From Halostagnicola kamekurae (GTDB lineage Archaea > Halobacteriota > Halobacteria > Halobacteriales > Natrialbaceae), in contig NZ_FOZS01000001.1 of assembly GCF_900116205.1 (NCBI RefSeq), positions 310,001 to 374,000 on the forward strand: 64,000 nt of DNA. Reading direction: 5' to 3'. The translations under genes were made by a program, and so were the position numbers. Every line of letters begins with the position of its first letter. Position 1 is the first letter of the stretch. Below are positions 37,747 to 45,019 of this stretch, in pieces. The notes under the pieces were generated by a model. It was given only the letters and a program-made list of their open reading frames with translations. It made no database searches and was not told where the DNA came from.

Positions 37747-38025
37747 ATGAGTGCAACTGATTTCGACGAACGTGTCGTTACCGTCCCGCTGCGCGACGTC
37801 AAGAAGGGCGCGAACCACGAAGCCGCCGGTCGCGCGATGACCATCGTCCGCGAACACCTCGCGAAACACTTCGCGGTCGACGAGGACGCCGTTCGACTCG
37901 ACCCCTCGATCAACGAGGCCGTCTGGGCCGACGGTCGGGCGAACCCGCCGCGAAAGCTTCGCGTTCGGGCCGCTCGGTTCGACGAGGACGGCGAGGTCGT
38001 CGTCGAGGCCGAGGTCGCCGAGTAA
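37747..38025 (+). CDS. rpl31e: 50S ribosomal protein L31e
   Basis: A 92-residue L31e, located at the tunnel exit. Landmarks: [35 protein letters not shown], then [21 protein letters not shown]. The acidic C-terminus ([10 protein letters not shown]) is typical of halophiles. eif6 begins with a TTG 1 nt after the stop. Confidence 0.97.
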   Translation: MSATDFDERVVTVPLRDVKKGANHEAAGRAMTIVREHLAKHFAVDEDAVRLDPSINEAVWADGRANPPRKLRVRAARFDEDGEVVVEAEVAE

Positions 38026-38026
38026 C

Positions 38027-38692
38027 TTGCGACGCGCTTCCTTCACCGGATCGTCTTACATCGGCGTCTTCGCCCGCGCGACCGACTCGTGTCTGCTCGT
38101 CCGGCCCGACGCCGACGACGACACCGTCGACGGGCTCGCGGACGAACTCGAGGTCGATCCGGTACGGACGACCGTCGGCGGTGCCTCGACGGTCGGGGCG
38201 CTCGCGACGGGCAACGAAAACGGTCTGCTCGTCAGCACGCGCGTTCTCGAGTACGAACGCGAGGAACTCGAGGACGCCGTCGACGTTCCCGTCGCGGAGC
38301 TTCCGGGGAGTATCAACGCCGCCGGCAACGTCGTGCTGACAAACGATTACGGCGCGTACGTGCATCCGGACCTCTCGCGCGATGCGATTCGGGTCGTCAA
38401 AGACACCCTCGAGGTGCCGGTCGAACGCGGCGACCTCGCGGGCGTTCGGACGGTCGGCACCGCGGGCGTCGCGAACAACACGGGCGTGCTCTGTCACCCG
38501 AAGGCGACGGACGCGGAACTCGACTCACTCGAGGAGGCACTCGACGTCCGAGCGGACGTCGGGACGATCAACTACGGCGCGCCGCTGGTCGGTTCGGGGC
38601 TGCTCGCCAACGACTCGGGCTACGCCGTCGGCGAGGATACGACGGGCCCCGAACTCGGTCGGATCGAAGACGCGCTCGGCTACATCGATTGA
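38027..38692 (+). CDS. eif6: Translation initiation factor 6 (ribosome anti-association factor)
   Basis: A 221-residue IF6, a five-bladed alpha/beta propeller that binds the 50S and prevents joining to the 30S. Repeated blades are visible: [77 protein letters not shown]. The start is TTG at 38027, 1 nt after rpl31e; family members begin at this position and no ATG or GTG fits, so a rare TTG start is well supported. Translation is probably coupled to L31e. Confidence 0.95.
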   Translation: MRRASFTGSSYIGVFARATDSCLLVRPDADDDTVDGLADELEVDPVRTTVGGASTVGALATGNENGLLVSTRVLEYEREELEDAVDVPVAELPGSINAAGNVVLTNDYGAYVHPDLSRDAIRVVKDTLEVPVERGDLAGVRTVGTAGVANNTGVLCHPKATDAELDSLEEALDVRADVGTINYGAPLVGSGLLANDSGYAVGEDTTGPELGRIEDALGYID

Positions 38693-38781
38693 TCTGCTCT
38701 CCCGACTGATTGACTGACCGGCTCGATCGATTGGGCGGATCTATCGAGGATCGATTACCGGTTTCATCGGTCGACTGCCGG

Positions 38782-39093
38782 TTATCGTTTCTCGAACTCG
38801 TGTCGGATCACCTCGCTTTTCGGATCCCACTCGAAGTGCTCGTGAGCGCGCTCGAGCATCGATCTGTAGGCCTCGAGATCTTCGAACCCTTCTGCCTGTG
38901 CGTCTTCATCGGTTAGATCGCCGAGCGTTCGGTCGGTGACCGCGACGACTTCGAACGTCGTCCCGTCGATGGTGAACGTGTCGCCGGCCTCGGCGTACTG
39001 GTTCCCGCGGTGGATCTGCGTGACTTTCCCCTCGAGTGCTCGCTCGCGCATTCGGGGACTCGGCAGGAGTTCGTCGGGGTCGAGTTCGCTCAT
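38782..39093 (-). CDS. ASCH-domain protein
   Basis: A 103-residue protein: MSELDPDELLPSPRMRERALEGKVTQIHRGNQYAEAGDTFTIDGTTFEVVAV, with a beta-barrel pattern and the KVTQIHRGNQYAEAGD element of ASCH domains (PUA-like, proposed RNA binding). The C-terminal half is a helix-rich extension ending EVIRHEFEKR. No operon partner. With the AEC gene it separates eif6 from rpl18ae. Confidence 0.8.
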   Translation of the reverse strand: MSELDPDELLPSPRMRERALEGKVTQIHRGNQYAEAGDTFTIDGTTFEVVAVTDRTLGDLTDEDAQAEGFEDLEAYRSMLERAHEHFEWDPKSEVIRHEFEKR

Positions 39094-39163
39094 AGTTCGC
39101 GTTCGCTCTCCGACGGGAAAACTGTCCGGCCGGTCGATTCTTCGGCTGTGCTCGCAATCGGCG

Positions 39164-40072
39164 TTAGCTGACCAGCGTGATCAGCACGAACAGGCTCGCG
39201 ATGGAGACGAGCGTCGTCACGAACACGTTCAGCGAGGCGAACTGTTCGTCGCCGCCGAGTTCGTTCGCGAAGACGAACGTCGAGACGGCCGTCGGCGTCC
39301 CGAACATGACGACCGTCGCGGTGAACGTCGCCTCGTCGACCGAAAGCACCGAGAAGACCAGCCACGCGAGCAGCGGCATGCAGACGATTTTGAGGGCAAC
39401 GACCGAGCCGGACGCGCCGAAATCGATCTCGGGCAGGTCGATCTCGAGGGACGCCCCGACACACAGTAACGCGAGCGGAAGCGCGAACGCGCCGACGATA
39501 TCGAGGACGCTCACGGCGAGTGGGGGGACGGTGGCCGAGGAGGAACCGACGCCGAGTCCCGCGAGCAACGCGAGAAGCACCGGATTCGTGAACAGGCCGG
39601 CAAACTCCCGGACGATCCGCGTCTCCGACCCGGTGACCGACACGAGGATGAGGACCGTAAGCGGCACCTGCGTCAGCGAGACGATCCCGAGGACGACGCT
39701 GGCGATAGCTGCCACGTCGGCGTCGAAGGTCGCGACCACGAGCGGCAGTCCGAGATACCCCAGGTTGGAGTGATACGACTGGACGATCGCGACGCTCTGG
39801 CGCGGCCTCGAGTCGCGGTTCCGGTGGACGAGCCAGGCGAGCCCGACTGTCGCGAACAGGACGAACAGCGAGCCGACGAGCAGCGTCGCCGAGAGCAGGT
39901 CGCCGATCGCCCGGTCGTACGTCGAGATGAAGATCAGCGCCGGGAGCGCGACGTAGTAGGCGACGGCGTTCAGCCGCGCGGTCCTGCCCGTATCGAGGAC
40001 GCCGCTGGTCCGCAAGCCGGTTCCGACCAGCAACAATGCGAGCAGTCCCAGCAGCCGTCCGACGACTTCCAT
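39164..40072 (-). CDS. AEC-family transporter (auxin-efflux-carrier type)
   Basis: A 302-residue protein with about ten hydrophobic helices in two fivefold halves (first half: LLGLLALLLVGTGLRTSG through LVHRNRD; second: NPVLLALLAGLGVG through VTTLVSIASLFVLITLVS). The polar-bearing motif NLGYLGLPLVVATF in the first half is typical of the family. AEC members export or take up small organic anions; substrate unknown. ATG 40072 gives MEVVGRLLGLLALLL. Confidence 0.85.
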   Translation of the reverse strand: MEVVGRLLGLLALLLVGTGLRTSGVLDTGRTARLNAVAYYVALPALIFISTYDRAIGDLLSATLLVGSLFVLFATVGLAWLVHRNRDSRPRQSVAIVQSYHSNLGYLGLPLVVATFDADVAAIASVVLGIVSLTQVPLTVLILVSVTGSETRIVREFAGLFTNPVLLALLAGLGVGSSSATVPPLAVSVLDIVGAFALPLALLCVGASLEIDLPEIDFGASGSVVALKIVCMPLLAWLVFSVLSVDEATFTATVVMFGTPTAVSTFVFANELGGDEQFASLNVFVTTLVSIASLFVLITLVS

Positions 40073-40208
40073 GCTCCGGCACAAATCGCGGGCGGCCTTT
40101 TAGCGTTCGGGTTGGCGAAACCGCGGGGCGAACGCACGCGAACTGTGCTCCCATACGAGTCGGTCGCACGTCTTCTCGGTCGGACCAGTCACCGAATGGG
40201 AAGGCAAG

Positions 40209-40235
40209 GTTCTTCCGACTCCCCGACGGAAGAAC
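40209..40235 (+). promoter_or_regulatory. Inverted repeat just upstream of rpl18ae
   Basis: Perfect nine-base arms GTTCTTCCG (40209-40217) and CGGAAGAAC (40227-40235) flank a nine-base loop ACTCCCCGA, ending 4 nt before the ATG. It could be a DNA operator overlapping the start site or an mRNA hairpin at the start codon. No TATA is obvious at the expected distance. Confidence 0.6.
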
Positions 40236-40239
40236 GTGC

Positions 40240-40416
40240 ATGAGTGAATTCAACGTCAGCGGTCGATTCAAGAACCGGGATGGCTACGCGTCGTTCGAGA
40301 CGACGATCGACGCCGAGAACGAGAACGTCGCCCGCGAGCACGTCCTCTCCCAGATCGGGAGCCGACACGGCGTCAAGCGCACGGGTATCGAACTCGAGGA
40401 GGTATCCCAGCGATGA
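40240..40416 (+). CDS. rpl18ae: 50S ribosomal protein L18Ae (LX)
   Basis: A 58-residue eL20/LX protein: MSEFNVSGRFKNRDGYASFE, then ENVAREHVLSQIGSRHGVKRTGIELEEV. Short form, as usual in archaea. A 9-bp inverted repeat ends 4 nt before its ATG. It overlaps pfdA by an ATGA, so it begins the operon rpl18ae-pfdA-ftsY. Confidence 0.95.
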   Translation: MSEFNVSGRFKNRDGYASFETTIDAENENVAREHVLSQIGSRHGVKRTGIELEEVSQR

Positions 40417-40871
40417 GTAGTCAACAGGAACTCCAGCAGCTCTCCCAGCAGATTCAGGAGCTCGACGAGCAGATCGAAGCCCTCGAGGCGAACGTCGAGT
40501 CGATTCAACAGGAGAAGACCGAAGTCGACGAGGCCATCGAAGCCGTCGAGACACTCGAGACGGACTCGGTCGTGCAGGTTCCACTCGGCGGCGGCGCGTA
40601 CGTCCGCGCGACGGTCGAAGACATCGACGAAGTGATCGTCGAACTCGGCGCTGACTACGCGGCCGAGTTCGAGCAGGAGGGCGCCGTCGACACGCTCGAG
40701 AACAAAAAGGAGAACCTCGACGACGAGATCGACGAGGTCAACGCGCAGATCTCCGAACTCGAAGCCGAGAGCACGCAGCTCGAACAGCAGGCTCAGCAGA
40801 TGCAACAGCAAGCGATGCAACAGCAGATGCAGCAGATGCAGGGTCAGCAGGGTCAAGGTCCTGACGAATAA
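40413..40871 (+). CDS. pfdA: Prefoldin subunit alpha
   Basis: A 152-residue prefoldin alpha. Two long coiled-coil arms (about 3-50 and 90-135) flank a beta-hairpin region (VVQVPLGGGAYVRATVED), the family architecture. It binds non-native proteins as an alpha2-beta4 hexamer. The C-terminus is a Gln/Met-rich low complexity run (QQAMQQQMQQMQ), longer than in most archaea. It overlaps rpl18ae by 4 nt; ftsY follows after 14 nt. Confidence 0.95.
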   Translation: MSSQQELQQLSQQIQELDEQIEALEANVESIQQEKTEVDEAIEAVETLETDSVVQVPLGGGAYVRATVEDIDEVIVELGADYAAEFEQEGAVDTLENKKENLDDEIDEVNAQISELEAESTQLEQQAQQMQQQAMQQQMQQMQGQQGQGPDE

Positions 40872-40885
40872 GCCGCCTACGACCC

Positions 40886-42283
40886 ATGTTCGATAACCTG
40901 AAAGAGAAACTCGGGAGCTTCCGGAAAGACGCCGAAGCGGCCGCCGAGGAGAACGCCGAGACGGTCGAGGACTCCGACGCGGCTGCGGAGCCGGACGAGT
41001 CCGACGAGTCGCTCGAGGCGGCCGACGACGCATCCGGCGAGTCCGACGACGCGTCCCCGCCGCTCGAGACGGACGAGGAGAGCGAGCGCGTCGACGCGGA
41101 GGCGACCCCGGGATCACGAACAGATACCGCCGAAGCGGCCGCGGGCGACGCGTCGACCGATCGATCGCCCGAGGGAGGGTCACAGCCCGAGGCCGTCGCC
41201 GATTCCGCGAGCGCGCCAGATGGCGCCTCGCCGAGCGAATCGGCGTCGACGGCGGTCGAACGCTCGTCTCCGTCGGGGACGGGTGGCGTGACGGCTGGAA
41301 CGGCCGCCGACGACCCGGCGACGGCGGAGGCTGACGCGGCGGCTGTCGAGGAGTCCGACGACGACGAACCGGACGAAGACGAGGAGAGCAACTCGACCGG
41401 CTTCGGTCGCAAGGCCAAGTCGCTCGTCCGCGGGAAGTTCGTCATCGAGGAGGACGACCTCGAGGAGCCGTTACAGGAACTCGAACTGGCGCTGCTCTCG
41501 AGCGACGTCGAGATGGGCGTCGCAGAGGAGATCCTCGACAACATCCGCGACGAACTGGTCGGCGAGACGCGGACGTTTACGACCTCGACGGGCGACGTCG
41601 TCGAGGAAGCCCTGCGCGATGCGATCTACGACGTCATCAGCGTCGGCCAGTTCGATTTCGACGAGCGCATCGCCGTCGAGGACAAACCGCTCGTCATCAT
41701 CTTCACCGGCGTCAACGGCGTCGGCAAGACGACGTCGATCGCGAAACTCGACCGATACCTCGAGGAGCGGGGCTTCTCGAGCGTGATGGCAAACGGCGAC
41801 ACCTATCGTGCGGGTGCCAACGAGCAGATCCGCGAACACGCCGAGGCCCGCGACACCAAACTGATCGCCCACGATCAGGGCGGCGACCCCGCCGCGGTGT
41901 TGTACGACGCGGTGGAGTACGCCGAAGCACACGACATCGACGTCGTCCTCGGCGATACGGCGGGTCGGCTCCACACCGACGAGGGGCTGATGGACCAACT
42001 CGAGAAGATCGACCGCGTCGTCGGTCCCGACATGACCCTGTTCGTCGACGAGGCCGTCGCCGGACAGGACGCGGTCAACCGCGCTCGAGAGTTCAACGAT
42101 GCCGCCGAAATCGACGGGGCGATCCTGACGAAAGCCGACGCCGACTCCAACGGCGGCGCGGCGATTTCGGTCGCCCACGTCACCGGAAAGCCGATCGTCT
42201 TCCTCGGCGTCGGCCAGGAGTACGACGACTTAGAGCGGTTCGATCCCGAGGAGATGGCGGATCGGCTGCTCGAGGACGAGTGA
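40886..42283 (+). CDS. ftsY: Signal recognition particle receptor FtsY
   Basis: A 465-residue SRP receptor GTPase. Residues 15-170 are a low-complexity Ala/Ser/Asp/Glu acidic domain, a common halophile feature. The NG domain begins near 176; Walker A GVNGVGKT at 275-282, then NGDTYRAGANEQI, DTAGRLHTDEGLMDQL, and TKADADSNGGAA. It docks the SRP-ribosome complex at the membrane. Its partner srp54 is 16 kb away in this window. A T-rich run follows the stop (CCTTTTCTTTC, about 42301-42311). Confidence 0.96.
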   Translation: MFDNLKEKLGSFRKDAEAAAEENAETVEDSDAAAEPDESDESLEAADDASGESDDASPPLETDEESERVDAEATPGSRTDTAEAAAGDASTDRSPEGGSQPEAVADSASAPDGASPSESASTAVERSSPSGTGGVTAGTAADDPATAEADAAAVEESDDDEPDEDEESNSTGFGRKAKSLVRGKFVIEEDDLEEPLQELELALLSSDVEMGVAEEILDNIRDELVGETRTFTTSTGDVVEEALRDAIYDVISVGQFDFDERIAVEDKPLVIIFTGVNGVGKTTSIAKLDRYLEERGFSSVMANGDTYRAGANEQIREHAEARDTKLIAHDQGGDPAAVLYDAVEYAEAHDIDVVLGDTAGRLHTDEGLMDQLEKIDRVVGPDMTLFVDEAVAGQDAVNRAREFNDAAEIDGAILTKADADSNGGAAISVAHVTGKPIVFLGVGQEYDDLERFDPEEMADRLLEDE

Positions 42284-42383
42284 CCGGTCTCGATCGAGTA
42301 CCTTTTCTTTCAAGTCTCGTTTTCGAATAGATCCTGCCGAATTCCCCGAAAGTTATTCGTTGATAGATAGCCATATCTATGGT

Positions 42384-42776
42384 ATGAAAACGGACCAGTC
42401 AAGCCAAATGGGGCAACTAATTTTCTTTGTATCGCTTGCTACCATGGCGTTCCTCAGTGCAATACGTCTCACTCGGTATGATTCAGTTGCGTGGGAATTG
42501 GTCGCTGTATTTGCTATCGGAACTGCTCTCCTCGTTGGACCCGTTTCGTGGACCGCCCGGAACCGGCTTCCCGCAGAGCGCCGTGAGAATCTTGTGTATC
42601 TCGCAGGTGCCATCGCGCTCCTCTGCGCTCCAGTCATACTTGGCCTTGGACTGATATTTAACAATCTGATGCTTTTTATCGATGCTGGTGCACTCGGCAG
42701 TATCGTGGGTTTTGCAGTCGCATTACTTGTCGAGCGGCTAGTCGTACCTAAGCGGCTTCATGGGTTCACTCAATAG
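42384..42776 (+). CDS. Small multi-span membrane protein, unknown function, AT-rich
   Basis: A 130-residue protein with four hydrophobic segments (about 10-30, 37-55, 68-90, 100-122), short charged loops and a cytoplasmic-looking ERLVVPKRLHG end. Base composition is visibly poorer in G+C than its neighbours and third positions are less biased, suggesting recent transfer. An inverted repeat ATAGAT-agccat-ATCTAT (42363-42380) lies immediately upstream of the ATG and could be an operator. No family recognised; the start at 42384 gives MKTDQSSQMGQLIFF. Confidence 0.6.
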   Translation: MKTDQSSQMGQLIFFVSLATMAFLSAIRLTRYDSVAWELVAVFAIGTALLVGPVSWTARNRLPAERRENLVYLAGAIALLCAPVILGLGLIFNNLMLFIDAGALGSIVGFAVALLVERLVVPKRLHGFTQ

Positions 42777-42840
42777 CTATTCTGTACTTCCGCGGCGATG
42801 ACTGGCATAGTCCCGACGGTCTCTCGCTCGAGCGCCCCAC

Positions 42841-43179
42841 CTACTCGAGCAGATCTTTCTCGACTCGACAGCCACAGGGGTACGCATTGTGACACTCCGG
42901 AACGATCTGGACGACCGCGCTGACCGGGAGTCCGCAGTGCGGACACTTGGGACGGGCTGGCGGGGCTTCGTCGGTCACCCAGACGCCCTGTTTCGTCACG
43001 AGAAGCGAGACGTCGTGGATCTCGAGGCGGACCTCGACCGCGTCGCCGCCAGTCTCGAGTAGCCGGGCGAGCGCTTCGGGATCGAACTTCCTGGCGAGTT
43101 GGTAGGACTCTCGAGGGACGCCCTGTTTCTCGAGGGTGCGGACGATGTCCACGACCAGATCGTCTGTCGAGACGGTCAT
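42841..43179 (-). CDS. Zinc-ribbon-tailed haloarchaeal protein
   Basis: A 112-residue protein. The N-terminal 65 residues (VVDIVRTLEKQGVPRESYQLARKF, then DAVEVRLEIHDVSLLVTKQGVWV) form a small alpha/beta domain somewhat like HalOD1 output domains. The C-terminal CPHCG and CHNAYPCGC give four or five cysteines that could bind zinc. No membrane segment. Divergent from the small ORF at 43303. Function unknown; the HalOD1 resemblance is weak. Confidence 0.65.
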   Translation of the reverse strand: MTVSTDDLVVDIVRTLEKQGVPRESYQLARKFDPEALARLLETGGDAVEVRLEIHDVSLLVTKQGVWVTDEAPPARPKCPHCGLPVSAVVQIVPECHNAYPCGCRVEKDLLE

Positions 43180-43274
43180 GGTCCGTGGGCCCCCTCGAGT
43201 GCGTTCGTCGTCGCTCGTGGTGCGTGCGCAGCGAGTGGCGGTAATCGAGTTCGATTCGTCTGTCGGACGGGATG

Positions 43275-43280
43275 TTTAAG
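43275..43280 (+). promoter_or_regulatory. TATA box of the 40-residue ORF
   Basis: TTTAAG ends 23 nt upstream of the ATG at 43303, matching leaderless spacing and supporting the small ORF as a real gene. Confidence 0.5.
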
Positions 43281-43302
43281 CCCGCGGAGAAGTAATCCAA
43301 TC

Positions 43303-43425
43303 ATGGCAACCGATCCTCTACCGGGTTGGAAGCCACGTCTCGGGTGCTCTTACCACCCGGGGCATTTCAATACGAGTGCCCCCTTCCGTGGAGTTTTGGC
43401 TTCCATTTGCTGCAACGATCTGTAG
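43303..43425 (+). CDS. 40-residue Cys/His-containing small protein
   Basis: A short ORF starting MATDPLPGWKPRLGCSYHPG and ending ASICCNDL. It has three cysteines (one in CSYHPGH, two in ICCND) plus two histidines, so it could bind a metal. It is not acidic, unlike most proteins here. The TATA box 23 nt upstream is its main support. I have no firm family; the DNA also has short complementary stretches, so an RNA gene is an alternative. Confidence 0.4.
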   Translation: MATDPLPGWKPRLGCSYHPGHFNTSAPFRGVLASICCNDL

Positions 43426-43828
43426 TGTCATATAACTACTGTTTCAGCCCGGGAATAATGTCTACTCGAATGAGTAGGAGGTGTCTCGAGTTGTACGATA
43501 GTGATTGATCGAGTGCTCGAGAACACCACTATTGCTGGCAACACTGATTTCCACATCCTCCCCAACCGATTCGCGCAAACGCTCCGCGCTTGCGCTCATC
43601 CCTCGCACGAGTGGTACTCGCGGATCGCTATCGCGACCCGCGAGCAAGCGCGCGCCACCGCACAGTGGCGGCTTTTCGGGATAGTGAGTGGCGGCAACTC
43701 CGTGCGCTGCCCGATCTATCGAGCCACAAGAACTCTCTATGCAGTTCGGTGGTACTTCTTTCGCTCGAGGCCGTGGTTGCAAGCGCCCGGCGTAGCTTCT
43801 TACTCCCGACTGGTGTAGACCACCTATC
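43426..43828. other. Intergenic region with a diverged dispersed repeat
   Basis: About 400 bases with no supportable gene. From about 43508 to 43670 it shares an ordered set of words with 57806-58140: ACACCACT, CACTGATTTCCACA, CTCCCCAACCGATTC, CGCTCCGCGCTTGCGCTCAT, GCCACCGC. The rest is ordinary. Confidence 0.45.
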
Positions 43829-44680
43829 ATGGCTATCGACACAGTCCTCGTCGTGGGCGCGACGGGAACGCAAGGCGGTGCCGTCGCCCGGCACCTCCTC
43901 GAGCGGGATTTCGAGGTTCTCGCGCTGACTCGAGACAAGGACAAATACGAGTCACACCACCTCGCCGAGCGGGGGGCCGAACTCGTCGAGGGGTCGCTCG
44001 CGGAGAAAAACACCATCGAGCCGCTGGTCGAGGAGGCCGACGGCGTCTTTCTGATGACCAACTACTGGGAGCACGGTTACGACGACGAGGTCGCCCAGGG
44101 GCGAAACGCGGTCGAGTTGATCGACGAAGTGGGCGTCGAGCACCTCGTCTTCTCGTCGGTCGGCGGGGCCGACCGCGACACCGGGATCTCGCACTTCGAC
44201 TCGAAGTGGGAGATCGAGGGGTTGATCGACGACCACGGTATTTCAGCGACGGTCGTCCGTCCCGTGTTCTTCGCTCAGAACTTCGAGGGCTTTCGCGACT
44301 CGATCGAAGACGGCACGCTCGCGATGGGACTCGAGCCCTCGAACCCCCTACAAATCCTCGACGTCGAGGATCTTGGCGCGTTCGTCGCGCAGGTGCTTTC
44401 CGACCCCGGCGAATACGAGGGCGAATCCTACGAACTGGCGAGCGACGAACTCCCGCTTCGCGCGATGGCGATTCGATTCGCCGACGCGCTCGAGCGACCC
44501 GTTCGCGCCCAGCACCTCTCGATCGACGACGTCGAGGAGAGCCAGGGCGAGGAGTACGCCGTGATGTTCGAGTGGTTCAACGACGCGGGCTACGAGTCGC
44601 CGATCGACGACCTCCGGGCGGAGTTCGACGTTTCGTTCAATCGCCTCGAGACCTACCTCGAGCGTGAGTGGCGCGAGTGA
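43829..44680 (+). CDS. NmrA-like NAD(P)-binding protein
   Basis: A 283-residue atypical short-chain dehydrogenase-like protein. The dinucleotide motif VLVVGATGTQGGAVARHLL lies at 5-23, followed by GSLAEKNTIEPLVEEADGVFLMTNYW, VEHLVFSSVGGADR and the substrate-side VVRPVFFAQNFEGF. The catalytic Tyr-x3-Lys of SDRs is not evident, as in the NmrA/HSCARG group, which senses NADP rather than catalysing. It precedes the siroheme reductase operon on the same strand by 270 nt; any regulatory link is only a suggestion. Confidence 0.85.
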   Translation: MAIDTVLVVGATGTQGGAVARHLLERDFEVLALTRDKDKYESHHLAERGAELVEGSLAEKNTIEPLVEEADGVFLMTNYWEHGYDDEVAQGRNAVELIDEVGVEHLVFSSVGGADRDTGISHFDSKWEIEGLIDDHGISATVVRPVFFAQNFEGFRDSIEDGTLAMGLEPSNPLQILDVEDLGAFVAQVLSDPGEYEGESYELASDELPLRAMAIRFADALERPVRAQHLSIDDVEESQGEEYAVMFEWFNDAGYESPIDDLRAEFDVSFNRLETYLEREWRE

Positions 44681-44769
44681 CCGCTGTGTGCGCTGACGGA
44701 CGTGATTTTGCAGACGACAGTCTCTCGAGTCGACACGCCGCCTCGTAACATTTACCGGAAAATAGTTCC

Positions 44770-44782
44770 TGAACCAGGTTCA
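44770..44782. promoter_or_regulatory. Palindrome upstream of the siroheme reductase operon
   Basis: TGAACC-A-GGTTCA, six-base perfect arms, lies about 145 nt upstream of the likely TATA. A candidate binding site for a dimeric regulator. A second weaker inverted repeat, ACCCT with AGGGT (44881-44899), is closer to the promoter. Confidence 0.45.
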
Positions 44783-44916
44783 AAGCCGGGCCGACACCGG
44801 TCATCACCGAACTCGTCGCGTTTCCCTCGAGGATTCAGTTCGTTCACCCGGCGACTGGATGTGGCAACATTTTCCTGATTACCCTAGCCCCGTCAGGGTT
44901 CGCCTGATTGCGGAAG

Positions 44917-44923
44917 GGTATAG
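44917..44923 (+). promoter_or_regulatory. TATA box of the siroheme reductase operon
   Basis: GGTATAG ends 28 nt upstream of the ATG at 44951. A transcript starting about 25 nt downstream would begin at or next to that ATG, so the first codon reached belongs to the short upstream ORF. Confidence 0.5.
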
Positions 44924-44950
44924 GAGTAGAGTGCTAGTCTCCGATACCCG

Positions 44951-45019
44951 ATGAGCGCGACAGTTATCTCGAGTACGGTAGCGGCTACTCGTCTTCTGAC
45001 ACGGCGGTGGTTTGCGTGA
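44951..45019 (+). CDS. 22-residue upstream ORF coupled to the siroheme reductase
   Basis: ATG at 44951 begins a 22-codon ORF (MSATVISSTV ... RRWFA) that ends in TGA at 45017-45019, overlapping the GTG start of the reductase at 45016 as GTGA. TATA spacing puts its ATG at or near the mRNA 5' end. It could be a leader peptide for translational coupling or control. It has no cysteine and no motif I know. Confidence 0.45.
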   Translation: MSATVISSTVAATRLLTRRWFA

